Source of the DNA: Clostridium sp. 1001271st1 H5
GTDB taxonomy: Bacteria > Bacillota > Clostridia > Lachnospirales > Lachnospiraceae
Length of the DNA: 64,000 nt
Assembly: GCF_005845215.1 (NCBI RefSeq)
Contig: NZ_SPHO01000010.1
Location: 1-64,000, forward strand
Reading direction: 5' to 3'
Below, piece after piece: positions 41,803-50,938 of this stretch. Numbering within the stretch: the first letter of the stretch is position 1; the number at the start of each line of letters is the position of its first letter. The position numbers and the translations under genes are program-made. Under the pieces are notes generated by a model. It was not told the origin of the DNA and did no database searches. It worked only from the letters and a program-made list of their open reading frames with translations.

Positions 41803-43464
41803 TCATGCTTTATGATTCCATATGGATTCCATGGTCCATACTTCCAGTCTCTCCAGTCCGCCCTCCTCAAACTCGGCTTCCAGATATCCGGTGCTGCCCT
41901 CCTGGTAAAACAGCTTGGTTCCTGCGGATTCCCCATGATTCAGATACACCTCCGTGACTCTGCGGTCCACAAACAGTTCCACATAACGGACATTCCTTAT
42001 ATCAGACGGAAAATGGATTCCTTCCACTTCCTTCCTGGTGGACACCAGGCCCGTAATTCCATTCCTGCGCACCAGAGAGAGCGTATCCTTCCCTTCCCTG
42101 GCAGCAATCACCCGGAAATCCTGTTCTCCCTTCACCCATATCTTAACAAGAAATGAATTGCCCGGTATATCCATCCCCTTCACCTGGTTCTGATTCCTGA
42201 TTTCCAGTATCCTTTCCTTTGCCAGCCCGTAACATTCCCTGACCGGCTCCTGATACAGCCGGCTGTTCCTGATGTGCAGCTCCCTTGGCAGGGAAAAACT
42301 CCCATACGCCCCTCCCGGCCTCAGCCTGTGTTCACCGTAAAAATCAGATATCCACCCCACTGCAATCCTTCTGCCATTGTGTTCAAAGGTCTGGGCCGCA
42401 TAAAAATTGCTTCCGAAATCATACCATTGCTGACTCTCCGCCTGAAACCTCCGGCCATCAAAGGTTCCGATATAACACCGTGTCATCTGATACCGGCCTT
42501 CCCGGTCCCGGTGGCACATCCATGCCCCGGCCGCCACATGTTTTCCGTCCAGCTCAAAGAAATCAGGACACTCAAAGGTCCTTATGCCCGGTTCATGTTC
42601 CTGCAGCAGCGGCCCCTTGTAGAGCCATGTTCCATTCTCCCTGCCGTAGAGCAGAATGGATGGCACCCCCTCCAGGGCAGCCCCCAGTACCATATAGTCC
42701 TTCCCTTCCATATTCTGTATCTTGGGGTCCCTGAAATCAAAGGACACGCCGGCTGGTTTCTCCGCGATGCAGGGGCATTCCTCCTCCACATGGATGCCGT
42801 CCACGCAGACAGCCTCTGTCTGCCATTCCCTGGTATCCTCTCCATCCTCCAGCGGACCGTCGTGCCGGGTCAGGCAGATATACATCCTGTCTCCCGATAC
42901 CTGGGCGCTTCCCGAGAAAGCACCGCCTTTGCGCTTCCGGTCCCTCCACAGGGACGGCTGAGGCTCCAGTACATGGGGCATATGGGTCCAGCGGACTAAA
43001 TCCCTGCTCACCGCATGTCCCCAGTACATATCATTCCATTCCTGGCCAAAGGGATTGGACTGGTAGAACAAATGATAATATCCCTTAAACCAGCAGAGCC
43101 CGTTGGGGTCATTTACCCAGTTCATGAAGGGAGCGAAATGATACTGTTCCCTGTAAGGGGAGTCATACCATTCTGCCAGGTCTGTCTGTGTCCCGTCTTC
43201 CGTGTCAAGAAACCTGACCCCCCGCTCTCCAAGGTCCTGCCCGCCGCTTAAATATAATTGGACAATACATACCCCCTCCTGACTGATGCGGTATATACCT
43301 TCCTCCGGCAATGCAAGCAGTACCCGGCGGTACCAGTCCGGCTCCATGTGAATCTGCTGTTCCTTCCCGCTGGGGCCTTCCAGACAAATCCATCCCTCTG
43401 ATTCACTGGTTCTCCGGGCAAATATGCAGATGCATTCATACCCCCCTCTGTCAAATTCCAACAT
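41803..43464 (-). CDS. GH32 glycoside hydrolase (sucrase/fructanase type)
   Basis: A 553-residue enzyme without a signal peptide. The GH32 catalytic triad is present: nucleophile Asp in WVNDPNG near 115-121, stabiliser Asp in FRDPK, and acid/base Glu in FECPDFFEL. The C-terminal beta-sandwich (about 420-553) is typical. About 95 residues precede the barrel, more than in most GH32 enzymes. The ATG at 43464 is preferred over GTG codons at 43476/43473. It hydrolyses terminal beta-fructosyl residues in the cytoplasm and is first in the operon with the CUT1 importer. No fructokinase gene is in the cluster. Confidence 0.92.
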   Translation of the reverse strand: MLEFDRGGYECICIFARRTSESEGWICLEGPSGKEQQIHMEPDWYRRVLLALPEEGIYRISQEGVCIVQLYLSGGQDLGERGVRFLDTEDGTQTDLAEWYDSPYREQYHFAPFMNWVNDPNGLCWFKGYYHLFYQSNPFGQEWNDMYWGHAVSRDLVRWTHMPHVLEPQPSLWRDRKRKGGAFSGSAQVSGDRMYICLTRHDGPLEDGEDTREWQTEAVCVDGIHVEEECPCIAEKPAGVSFDFRDPKIQNMEGKDYMVLGAALEGVPSILLYGRENGTWLYKGPLLQEHEPGIRTFECPDFFELDGKHVAAGAWMCHRDREGRYQMTRCYIGTFDGRRFQAESQQWYDFGSNFYAAQTFEHNGRRIAVGWISDFYGEHRLRPGGAYGSFSLPRELHIRNSRLYQEPVRECYGLAKERILEIRNQNQVKGMDIPGNSFLVKIWVKGEQDFRVIAAREGKDTLSLVRRNGITGLVSTRKEVEGIHFPSDIRNVRYVELFVDRRVTEVYLNHGESAGTKLFYQEGSTGYLEAEFEEGGLERLEVWTMESIWNHKA

Positions 43465-43529
43465 TCCCGCCACCACCTTTACTGTTTTGTCTGTCCTTTT
43501 TGTCCATGTGGAACCCGTTCCATATTCAC

Positions 43530-43558
43530 AATATAGTATAATTCGTTTAATCTGTCAA
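43530..43558 (-). promoter_or_regulatory. Sigma-A promoter of the GH32 operon
   Basis: On the minus strand TTGACA (43553-43558) and TATATT (43530-43535) are 17 bp apart, about 65 bases upstream of the GH32 start. The spacer contains AAACGAATT, whose central CG could mark a LacI-family operator, but the dyad is weak. Confidence 0.7.
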
Positions 43559-43581
43559 TGGTGTTTTTAAATTTAAACAAA

Positions 43582-43628
43582 AATAGTGCACAATATACAA
43601 TTCATAGCTCGGTATATTGTGCACTATT
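43582..43628 (-). terminator. Terminator after the LacI-family gene
   Basis: A perfect 17-bp stem (AATAGTGCACAATATAC with its complement) closes a 13-base loop, and TTTTTG follows on the minus strand. The dyad is unusually long and AT-rich, so it could also bind a protein. Confidence 0.75.
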
Positions 43629-43694
43629 TATTCTTTCATTCCTATATTTTCCCAAAACAGAATTATGGTTCACTCCTGCTTGTTGTGGAACACA

Positions 43695-44669
43695 TCATAC
43701 CGTTCCACCCCTTTGTATGGAAACAGGCAATACCTGTTCCATTTCCACCTGCCTTCCATCCAAAAGTTCCATCATGGTATCCACACAGGCCCTGGCCAGT
43801 CCCGGTATATCCTGGGCAATGCTGGTCAGCTCCGGCGTGAAGAGCCTGGTCATGTCCACTGCATCATACCCCACGATATGCAGCTGCTCCGGCACCCTTA
43901 TCCCTCTCTGGTTCGCTATGTTCAGACAGTAGAGCGCTCCTATATCCGTAGTAAAGACGCCGTCTATATTGCGGTAAATATCCATATACTGTTCCATGAT
44001 ACGGCAGTAATAGTCATACTCCATCATATTCCACGCCATTTCAATGGTCTTGACCGCAACTCCGTTCTCCTCCATGATTCGGTTAAACTCATGATGCCTG
44101 TCATTGGAAGGGGTATGGACCCGGAAGGAGCCTCCGAAATTCAGCACATTGCGGCATCCTGCGTCCAGCAGCAGCCTGGCTGCCAGCTGTCCGCCTTCCC
44201 TGTGGTCGGAATGAATCATGGGAATGTCCGGTCCCAGGTCACGGTCCATGGACACCACCGGTTTGTTCAGGTTCCGGTACGCATCGTCCTGAAGGGAATG
44301 GGCCCCGGTAATGATTCCATCCATCACGTTCTGCCGGAGCATGTCGATGAAGTCCTGTTCCCGGTTGCTGATTTCAATGGTATTGCATACCATGGCCTTA
44401 TACCCGTTCTTATACAGCTGTATCTCCATGTGCTTCAATAATTTGCTGAAAAATGGATTTTCCATGTCCGGAACTACGATTCCAATGATACCGGTCCTGT
44501 TGCGGAACAGGTTCCTGGCCAGTTCATTGGGATGGTAATCCAGCGCTTCTGCAATAGCAAGAATCTTTGTCTTTGTCTCTTCCGCCACATAACCGGTTCC
44601 GTTCAAAGCGCGTGAAACCGTTCCGACCCCGACTCCTGCCTTTTTCGCCACATCTCTGATACTTGCCAT
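43695..44669 (-). CDS. LacI-family transcriptional regulator
   Basis: A 324-residue regulator beginning MASIRDVAKKAGVGVGTVSRALNG, the LacI helix-turn-helix, with hinge helix region NELARNLF. The rest is a periplasmic-binding-protein-like effector domain. The start at 44669 fits the domain boundary; an ATG at 44783 would add 38 atypical residues. It lies upstream of the GH32 operon in the same direction but is separated by a terminator and a promoter, so it is a separate unit that presumably represses the fructan genes until sugar is present. Confidence 0.9.
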   Translation of the reverse strand: MASIRDVAKKAGVGVGTVSRALNGTGYVAEETKTKILAIAEALDYHPNELARNLFRNRTGIIGIVVPDMENPFFSKLLKHMEIQLYKNGYKAMVCNTIEISNREQDFIDMLRQNVMDGIITGAHSLQDDAYRNLNKPVVSMDRDLGPDIPMIHSDHREGGQLAARLLLDAGCRNVLNFGGSFRVHTPSNDRHHEFNRIMEENGVAVKTIEMAWNMMEYDYYCRIMEQYMDIYRNIDGVFTTDIGALYCLNIANQRGIRVPEQLHIVGYDAVDMTRLFTPELTSIAQDIPGLARACVDTMMELLDGRQVEMEQVLPVSIQRGGTV

Positions 44670-44824
44670 GTCTCCCAATGTCCTCCGTCCTCTGCATTCA
44701 TTACCTTGTATCTTAACAGGCGCCACCGGAAAACGCAAGGGCCCATCCATGTGTTTCATCACCTCTCTGGTCAAATTATACAAAAATGATTGTCACTTTC
44801 AGCGAAACTCAATATTTCTTCAAA

Positions 44825-44860
44825 CGTATATTGATTTATTAAATATTTGTGCTACACTAA
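44825..44860 (+). promoter_or_regulatory. Candidate promoter for the nucleobase permease leader
   Basis: TTGATT and TACACT, 16-17 bp apart, occur in TTGATTTATTAAATATTTGTGC followed by TACACT. Transcription from here would give a leader of nearly 190 bases containing the two hairpin repeats at 44938-45013. Confidence 0.45.
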
Positions 44861-44931
44861 TTGACGTGTTGGTCATTTTATTAACAAGATGTTTATTAAA
44901 TAAATGATATTTAATTTAATAAAGTAGTTTA

Positions 44932-45016
44932 AACAGAGAGTTTGACAGCCTTTTACAAAGTGCTGCTGCTCTCTTTTTATTTTGAGTTTGGCAACCTTTC
45001 ACAAAATGTTGTTTTT
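44932..45016 (+). promoter_or_regulatory. Permease leader: duplicated hairpin motif with terminator-like first unit
   Basis: Two related units beginning GAGTTTGRCARCCTTTYACA start at 44938 and 44984. Each can form a small hairpin: CAGC with GCTG in the first, CAAC with GTTG in the second, so the pairing is kept by compensating changes. The first unit also lies inside AGAGAG/CTCTCT followed by TTTTTATTTT, which looks like an intrinsic terminator. This suggests attenuation of the permease. It does not match the purine riboswitch pattern I know. Confidence 0.5.
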
Positions 45017-45050
45017 GATAAAATCATAAAGACTTAAAGGAGACAAGAAA

Positions 45051-46403
45051 ATGACACCAATTAACACCACAAGCAGTTCTTCCAAATTCGAACTGGACGG
45101 CAGGCCGGGAATGGGCGAAGCAGTTCCTCTGGGACTTCAGCATGTACTTGCCATGTTCGTGGGAAACATAGTTCCCATGATACTGGTTGCATCTGCAGCC
45201 AACCTGTCGGCCCGTGACGCAAACATGCTTCTGCAGTGCTGCATGCTGGGGGCAGCCATCTCAACCGTGATTCAGCTCTATCCAATCAAAATCGGCAGCA
45301 TACGGATTGGGTCCGGACTCCCCTGTATGATGGGACTTACATATGTGTTTCTCCCGGCCTGTCTTTCCATTGCCGGCAGCAAGGGCATTGCCTATATATT
45401 CGGCGCCCAGATTGCAGCGGGAATCGTAGCTGTCAGCTATGGCGCGCTGCTCAAAAAAATGTCCTCTTTTTTCCCTCCGGTGGTAACCGGAACAATCGTC
45501 ATGACCGTTGGCGTATCCATCTTCAACCTGGCTATTGGAAACATTGCAGGCGGCACCTCTTCGCCTGATTTCGGCGCACCTGTGAATTGGGCGGTTGGCT
45601 GCTTCGTGGTACTGGTGGTCCTGGGCTTTAATGTGTACGGCAAGGGCCTTCCCAAGGTTGCAGCCATCCTCATCGGCATGACGGCAGGCTACATTCTCTC
45701 GGTTATACTGGGCCTGGTCAGCTTCTCAGGCATTGGAGAAGCTGCATGGTTTGCTGTCCCCAGGCCCCTGGCCTTTGGCGTTAAGTTTGATATGGGGTAT
45801 TTCCTCATGTTCATCCTGCTCTACTTCATTGTGGCCGTACAGATGATAGGTGATTTTAATGTTTCTTGTATGGGCGGGCTGGACCGTGAACCCACTCCGG
45901 ACGAAATCGGCGGCGGCGCAACTGCAAATGGAATCACATCCATTATTTCCGCTGTCTTCAACAGCTTCCCCACCGCCACCTACAGCCAGAATTCCGGTAT
46001 CGTGGCCCTGACCAAGGTGTGCTCCCGCTATGTCATCCTGGTTGGATGCGGCATCCTGTTCCTGGCAGGGCTGTGCCCCAAGGTGGGAGCCGTCCTGTCA
46101 ACCATCCCCAACTGCGTCATTGGCGGCGGCACCGTAGTCGTGTTTGCCATGATTGCAACCTCAGGCATGAAGCTTCTGGCCAAAGCCGGTTACTCCAACA
46201 GAAACTGCCTGATTATCGGCGTATCCCTTGCCTTTGGCCTGGGCACCCAGTTCTGCAAAGGCGCAAGCGCGCAGTTCCCTGCCGGAATCGCCGCCATGCT
46301 GGAGGAGAACAGCGTAATCCTCACCTCCATACTTGCCATCATCCTTAATCTGGTGTTTCCAAAGGACCCTGGGGAGAATGGAACTACGTCAGGAAAAGCA
46401 TAG
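45051..46403 (+). CDS. Nucleobase:cation symporter-2 family permease (xanthine/uracil type)
   Basis: A 450-residue NCS2 permease with about 14 hydrophobic segments. GEAVPLGLQHVLAMFVGNIVPMIL near the N-terminus, GLDREPTPDEIGGGATANGITSIISAVFNSFPTATYSQNSGIVALTKVCSRYV in the middle and CVIGGGTVVVFAMIATSGMKLL are diagnostic. The NSFPxxTYxQNSG element is closer to purine (xanthine/urate) members than to UraA. AAGGAGA precedes the ATG. It is monocistronic and sits behind a structured leader. Confidence 0.9.
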   Translation: MTPINTTSSSSKFELDGRPGMGEAVPLGLQHVLAMFVGNIVPMILVASAANLSARDANMLLQCCMLGAAISTVIQLYPIKIGSIRIGSGLPCMMGLTYVFLPACLSIAGSKGIAYIFGAQIAAGIVAVSYGALLKKMSSFFPPVVTGTIVMTVGVSIFNLAIGNIAGGTSSPDFGAPVNWAVGCFVVLVVLGFNVYGKGLPKVAAILIGMTAGYILSVILGLVSFSGIGEAAWFAVPRPLAFGVKFDMGYFLMFILLYFIVAVQMIGDFNVSCMGGLDREPTPDEIGGGATANGITSIISAVFNSFPTATYSQNSGIVALTKVCSRYVILVGCGILFLAGLCPKVGAVLSTIPNCVIGGGTVVVFAMIATSGMKLLAKAGYSNRNCLIIGVSLAFGLGTQFCKGASAQFPAGIAAMLEENSVILTSILAIILNLVFPKDPGENGTTSGKA

Positions 46404-46440
46404 GACAAATACGGTCCGGACGCCGGTCCTGCACCTCAAA

Positions 46441-46473
46441 GCGGCCCGCTATGCAAGACGCATAACGGGCCGC
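46441..46473 (+). terminator. Terminator after the permease gene
   Basis: GCGGCCCG pairs with CGGGCCGC and, after one C-A mismatch, TATGC with GCATA. AGCCATTTTTG follows on the plus strand, so the T-run is slightly displaced. The convergent fucU-like gene ends 57 bases away. Confidence 0.65.
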
Positions 46474-46529
46474 AGCCATTTTTGTTTCTTTTACTGCACA
46501 ATGTTCAGATTGATATACTATTTCTGCTG

Positions 46530-46976
46530 TCAGTACACAATCCCCTTCCTCAATATGATATTCCCATAGATAGCCGATTCCCCGGACTGAACCACACAGT
46601 ACGCCCTCTTTGCCTGTTCATAAAACTCGGAGCGTTCATATTTTCCTATAGCCCCTGTTCCCCGGCTGTCGTGGGCCTCCACAATTTTTTCATATTCCTT
46701 CCAGATAACTATATCCAGATGCTTGTCACACTCCATGGTATCCATAAGCATGACCGGCGTCTCCACATTTGTGTCCAGCGGAATCATCTGCAGCACTGCA
46801 TCCAGCAGGGCCGGCACACCGTGTCCGTCCGCTCTGAGATAGACAGCCCCCTGCGCCCTGGCAATGAAGGCTCCTGGAAAATTGCCGTCCCCTATGCAGA
46901 TACAGTCCCCATGTCCCATCTCATCCAGGGTCTTAAGCAGCTCCGGTGACAATATATTCGGTACATTCTTCAGCAT
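46530..46976 (-). CDS. fucU: RbsD/FucU-family sugar mutarotase (FucU-like)
   Basis: A 148-residue protein interconverting sugar anomers. MLKNVPNILSPELLKTLDEMGHGDCICIGDGNFP contains the catalytic histidine region (MGHGD) of RbsD/FucU proteins; length and the Y-x-N near the end (AIYGNIILRKG) fit FucU. The ATG at 46976 lies six bases after GGAGG and just past the amidohydrolase stop; the upstream ATG at 46997 overlaps that gene. It is last in the GntR-controlled sugar operon and would feed the right anomer to the dehydrogenase. Confidence 0.88.
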   Translation of the reverse strand: MLKNVPNILSPELLKTLDEMGHGDCICIGDGNFPGAFIARAQGAVYLRADGHGVPALLDAVLQMIPLDTNVETPVMLMDTMECDKHLDIVIWKEYEKIVEAHDSRGTGAIGKYERSEFYEQAKRAYCVVQSGESAIYGNIILRKGIVY

Positions 46977-46977
46977 A

Positions 46978-47913
46978 TCATGCCTCCATTTCTCCATTCA
47001 TCCCATGGTCAAAAAACAGCTTGTTCCCGTTATGGTACAGGATTTTCTTCTTATCCTCCTCTGTCAGGAAAAGGGCGTGAAATTCAACCATGTCCTTCAT
47101 CTGCTGATACGTGTAACGGTTCAGCGTGGTGGGACAGTCGCTTCCCCACAAAAGCTTATCCGGTCCCATTATTTCATACGCTTCCCTCAGGTTGCTGATT
47201 GCTGTGGGACAGGGGTATTCCTCTGCCAGGAGCTGGCCCATGGCCGATATACCGAACCTCACATTATCCAGGGTCCCCAGCTTCAGAAGCTGTCTGTGCT
47301 TTTCCCGGTCCCCTCCGGGTGTCAGATATCCCATATGTTCAAATATGAAATAGGTTCCTCCAAATTCCCGGACCATATTCTTAAACTCTTCCGGCAGATA
47401 TGCGGTTCCCCTGGTTGCTCCCGTGTCAATGATAACATGGAGTCCCTTAGACGCAGCCGCACGTATCAGGGGATAGATGGTTTCATAATGAAACATGGTG
47501 CAGGGATGGACTGCCAGCCAGCCCCAGTCGTCGCTCATCTCCAGTTTCAGCGCCCTGAACCTGCCCGTATCCGCCAGTTCCTCCATCTGCCTTACTGCGC
47601 CGGCTCCAAAGGGGTCCACCTGAATCACCCCGGCAAACACATCCGGATAACGCTCCACTACATCCATGATTTCCCCGTTGATGCATCCAATGGTGGGATT
47701 CTGCAGCAATACAGCCTTTTCCACCTCTGACCGCCTCATCATTTCCAGAAGGTTTTCAGCGCAAAAGGATGTATGGTCGCTGAGGGGCGGCATGAAAGGC
47801 TCTGTTGTGCCTCCGTTTATCACTCTGCCCCAATGCTCAGACACCACGGTTCCTTTGTTGTTGTGTCCGTTTACCCTGCTGAATATATGTGCATGTATAT
47901 CGATTGCTTTCAT
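46978..47913 (-). CDS. Amidohydrolase-family lactonase-like protein (COG3618/PF04909 type)
   Basis: A 311-residue TIM-barrel hydrolase. The N-terminal DIHAHIF supplies the HxH metal motif, FIFEHMGY near 190 a further histidine, and LLWGSDCPTT near 260 the catalytic aspartate. Family members include sugar-acid lactonases such as L-fucono-1,5-lactonase and 2-pyrone-4,6-dicarboxylate hydrolase. Between an SDR dehydrogenase and a FucU mutarotase, opening of a sugar lactone is the natural role. It may instead be a decarboxylase; the residues seen do not decide. Confidence 0.8.
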   Translation of the reverse strand: MKAIDIHAHIFSRVNGHNNKGTVVSEHWGRVINGGTTEPFMPPLSDHTSFCAENLLEMMRRSEVEKAVLLQNPTIGCINGEIMDVVERYPDVFAGVIQVDPFGAGAVRQMEELADTGRFRALKLEMSDDWGWLAVHPCTMFHYETIYPLIRAAASKGLHVIIDTGATRGTAYLPEEFKNMVREFGGTYFIFEHMGYLTPGGDREKHRQLLKLGTLDNVRFGISAMGQLLAEEYPCPTAISNLREAYEIMGPDKLLWGSDCPTTLNRYTYQQMKDMVEFHALFLTEEDKKKILYHNGNKLFFDHGMNGEMEA

Positions 47914-47942
47914 GATTTCTTCCTCTTATTGTCCTCTGACCA

Positions 47943-48722
47943 TCAGCTCATGATGAACCCGCCGGTCACATTGAGTGCCTGTCCCGTCATGGCGCTGGCG
48001 CTGTCGGAGCACAGGAACTTCATGGCCGCCGACACCTCCCCCGGTTTCATAAAACGCTTCATGGGCACATTTTCCCAATCCTTGTACAACACCTCCTGGT
48101 CAATATGCTCTGCATCTGCATGCCATTTCAGGATATCCCCAATCCGCTCACCCTCAATGGGGCCCGGGCACACGGCATTGACGCGGATATTATGGTCCAC
48201 CAGTTCCAGGGCCAGGGTACAGGTCAGCCCGATAATAGCCCACTTGCTGCATACATAATCAGAACGGTAGGGCAGGCCCCTCTTGCCCACATTGCTGGAA
48301 ACATTAAGGATGGCTCCTCCGTTTTCCTCCATAAGGGGAATCATCTCCCTGCACACCATCATGGTTCCTGTGAGATTAATGTCTATGGTCCTTTTCCAGT
48401 CAGACAGTTCCATATTCTTTACAAGGCAGGCATTGTTGCCATTGATGCCTGCCACATTTAGCAGTACATCCACCTGGCCGCCTGTAAGGGCCGCAACCTC
48501 CTTCCCCATTCTGCGGACATCTTCTTCCTTGGAGATATCGCACATCACGCTTCCCAGTACTATTCCCTTTCCATCTGCAACCGCCCTGGACGTGGCGCCG
48601 CAGTCCTTTAAATCCACCAGCACAACATGGGCACCCTCTTTTGCGAAATCCTGGGCCACATACTGGCCCAGCCCGGTGCTGGCCCCTGTTACTACTACCT
48701 TTTTACCTTCATAGAACCCCAT
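47943..48722 (-). CDS. SDR-family sugar dehydrogenase
   Basis: A 259-residue classical short-chain dehydrogenase. The cofactor motif TGASTGLG is at 12-19, NVAG near 90, and the catalytic YxxxK is YVCSK after the serine-bearing NVSSNVG. VDLKD after the second strand suggests NAD rather than NADP. The ATG at 48722 lies seven bases after GGAGG; an ATG at 48800 would give an unusual N-terminus. It probably oxidises the imported aldose to its lactone, or a 2-keto-3-deoxy acid at a hydroxyl; either fits the operon. Confidence 0.88.
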   Translation of the reverse strand: MGFYEGKKVVVTGASTGLGQYVAQDFAKEGAHVVLVDLKDCGATSRAVADGKGIVLGSVMCDISKEEDVRRMGKEVAALTGGQVDVLLNVAGINGNNACLVKNMELSDWKRTIDINLTGTMMVCREMIPLMEENGGAILNVSSNVGKRGLPYRSDYVCSKWAIIGLTCTLALELVDHNIRVNAVCPGPIEGERIGDILKWHADAEHIDQEVLYKDWENVPMKRFMKPGEVSAAMKFLCSDSASAMTGQALNVTGGFIMS

Positions 48723-48774
48723 GCCAAAACCTCCATACATTCTTTGTGATATTTTTCCGGATACATCTACTCTA

Positions 48775-49905
48775 TTAATAGTACATATCATTGTCAACAA
48801 GATACTGATAATATTTTTCAGTTGCTTCCTTGTTCACCGTCATGTCAAAACGGGTAAAGGGAACGCTGATGGCGCTCTCAAAGGATTCGCCCTTTAACAC
48901 CTTCTCCACCAGGTCCATGGTTGTCTCGCCAAAATATGGGGTACACTGCACACAGGCGTAAATCCTGCCTTCCGTGATGGCTTCCAGAGCGTCGCGCATG
49001 CCGTCCTTGGAAACGATAGCCCCCAAAAGGTCGGTACGGCCTGCGTCCTCCATGGCCTGCATTGCGCCAAAGGACATCTCGTCGTTGTAGCTGATGATAA
49101 AATCAACGCTTCCCTCCGGATACTTGTTCAGGAAGTCATCCATAACGGAACGGGCTGTGGCGCGTGAATAGTCTCCGGACTGGGAATCCACGATTTCGAT
49201 GTCAGGATATTGTTTTAATACTTCCCGTATGCCGTTTGACTGGTCAATGGACGCAGACGCCCCTACTGTTCCGCTGATTTCCAGGACTTTGCCCTTGGGC
49301 TCGCCGTACTTGTCTGTCAGGAATTCCGCCACATACTCGCCGCACTGGCGTCCAACCTCGGTGAAATCCTGTTCAATCTTTGCCACATATGTACCTGTGC
49401 CAATGTCAGCCCCTACCGCCCTGTCAATGGTTATAAGGGGAACGCCTGCCTGGGAAGCCATATCCACGCAGGGGGTCAGGGCCTCTGTCTGGACCGGGGC
49501 CACCACCAGGATATCCGGCTTTCTGGATAATAAGTCCTGGATGTCCGACAGCTGTTTGGAGGGGTCGGCTCCCGCGTCCGCCCAGATAAACTCATATCCC
49601 CTGGCTTCTGCCTGTGCCTGCATGTCGTCTGTATTGGTCACACGCCAGGAGTTGCCGTTGTCCCCCTGTGAAAAAGCCAGAAGCTTTGTTCCCGTATGGC
49701 TGTCCCCATTCCCGGATGCTTCCGCTGCCCCGGTCTTCCCCTGTGCCTGGGTTTCTCCCTTTGCCTGTGACTCATCTGCCCTGGCTGCAGCAGTAGTCTC
49801 ATTTTCCGCCGCTGCAGGCGCCTTTGTCTCATTTGCGGAAGAACCGCAGGCTGCGAGGGATAATACCATGGCAGCGGCCAGTAATGCTGAATACATTTTT
49901 CTCAT
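48775..49905 (-). CDS. Ribose-type sugar-binding lipoprotein (CUT2 ABC importer)
   Basis: A 376-residue periplasmic-binding-protein-like protein of the RbsB class. MRKMYSALLAAAMVLSLAACGSS is a lipoprotein signal with the lipidated cysteine in LAAC. A Glu/Ala-rich spacer (about 25-70) precedes the two-lobed binding domain, with GKVLEISGTVGASASIDQSNGIREVL typical of the class. It is encoded after the permeases, unlike the usual first position. The ligand is probably the monosaccharide processed by the surrounding enzymes. Confidence 0.92.
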   Translation of the reverse strand: MRKMYSALLAAAMVLSLAACGSSANETKAPAAAENETTAAARADESQAKGETQAQGKTGAAEASGNGDSHTGTKLLAFSQGDNGNSWRVTNTDDMQAQAEARGYEFIWADAGADPSKQLSDIQDLLSRKPDILVVAPVQTEALTPCVDMASQAGVPLITIDRAVGADIGTGTYVAKIEQDFTEVGRQCGEYVAEFLTDKYGEPKGKVLEISGTVGASASIDQSNGIREVLKQYPDIEIVDSQSGDYSRATARSVMDDFLNKYPEGSVDFIISYNDEMSFGAMQAMEDAGRTDLLGAIVSKDGMRDALEAITEGRIYACVQCTPYFGETTMDLVEKVLKGESFESAISVPFTRFDMTVNKEATEKYYQYLVDNDMYY

Positions 49906-49959
49906 TGTTTTCTACCTCCATAAGATTGTGTTTGTTAATGCTGTATATAATTATTTATG

Positions 49960-50937
49960 TTACTTTGAGTTCTTCCCCTGGTAAATGTTCAGGAGCACCG
50001 TGGCAATCAGGATGCATCCCTTTAAGCCTACATGGAGGGCGCTTGGCACACCGATTGTATTCATGAAGTTGCTGAGCATACCCAGTATCAGTACTCCCAG
50101 GCACACATTGAACAGGCTGCCCTCTCCTCCGGCCATGGATGTCCCCCCTATAACCACTGCGGTAATGGAATCCGTGTTAAAGGTGCCTGACACGGAAGGG
50201 TCCCCCACCGACAGTCTGGATGTGTACAGAATGCCCACGATGCCGCACAGCAGCCCTGATATGATATAGGACGACCCTATGATGCGGTCCGTATGGATGC
50301 CGGACAGCCTGGATGCGGAAGCATTTCCGCCTGTACTGTACAGCTTTACACCAAAGGATGTATATTTAAGGATGGCTATGATGACAATGGCCGCAAAAAT
50401 CCAGAAATACACATAGATGGATATGGACGCAATCTTCATCTTTCCCAGAAGCAGAAACTCCTTTTTAATGTTGAACACAGTATGGCCGTCCACAAATATG
50501 TAACCCAGCCCTTCCGCAATGGTCATGGTTCCCAGGGTGGTTATAAATGAATTGATTTTCAGCCTGGTGGTAAGCACCGCATTTATCAGGCCAAAGGCAG
50601 CTCCCAGTAAAACGGACAGCGCCATGGACGGCACCACCCCTATATCCTGAAAGAGCACATAGGCCACGGAACACATCATCATCACCGAACCAACGGATAA
50701 ATCAATACCGCCGGTGAGTATAACCAGGAACTGTCCGATGGCAATGATGCCCAGCATGGCGTTCTGGTTAAATAGATTTACGATGTTGCTCTTCTGCAGG
50801 AAAAGACCCTTGGTGGAGACAGTCAGAACTGCTGCCATCAGCAAAAGGATAATAAACAGACGGTATTCGCTCCACAGCTTTCTCCCCTGCGCCTGCCGGT
50901 CTGATTCCTGCGCCTTCCTGTTTGATTCCTGTGTCAT
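49960..50937 (-). CDS. Sugar ABC transporter permease (RbsC/CUT2 type), second copy
   Basis: A 325-residue permease with about 8-10 helices. NLFNQNAMLGIIAIGQFLVILTGGIDLSVGSVM and GTSMAGGEGSLFNVCLGVLILGMLSNFMNTIG are diagnostic of the RbsC family. GGGAGG lies nine bases before the ATG, inside the end of the preceding permease gene. The first 20 residues are polar and repetitive (QESDRQAQGRK). It probably forms a heterodimer with the permease at 50939. Confidence 0.92.
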   Translation of the reverse strand: MTQESNRKAQESDRQAQGRKLWSEYRLFIILLLMAAVLTVSTKGLFLQKSNIVNLFNQNAMLGIIAIGQFLVILTGGIDLSVGSVMMMCSVAYVLFQDIGVVPSMALSVLLGAAFGLINAVLTTRLKINSFITTLGTMTIAEGLGYIFVDGHTVFNIKKEFLLLGKMKIASISIYVYFWIFAAIVIIAILKYTSFGVKLYSTGGNASASRLSGIHTDRIIGSSYIISGLLCGIVGILYTSRLSVGDPSVSGTFNTDSITAVVIGGTSMAGGEGSLFNVCLGVLILGMLSNFMNTIGVPSALHVGLKGCILIATVLLNIYQGKNSK

Positions 50938-50938
50938 C

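Noticed and set aside
44880..45050. Purine riboswitch before the nucleobase permease
   Set aside because: The conserved purine-aptamer core bases are absent; only the duplicated hairpin motif is present.
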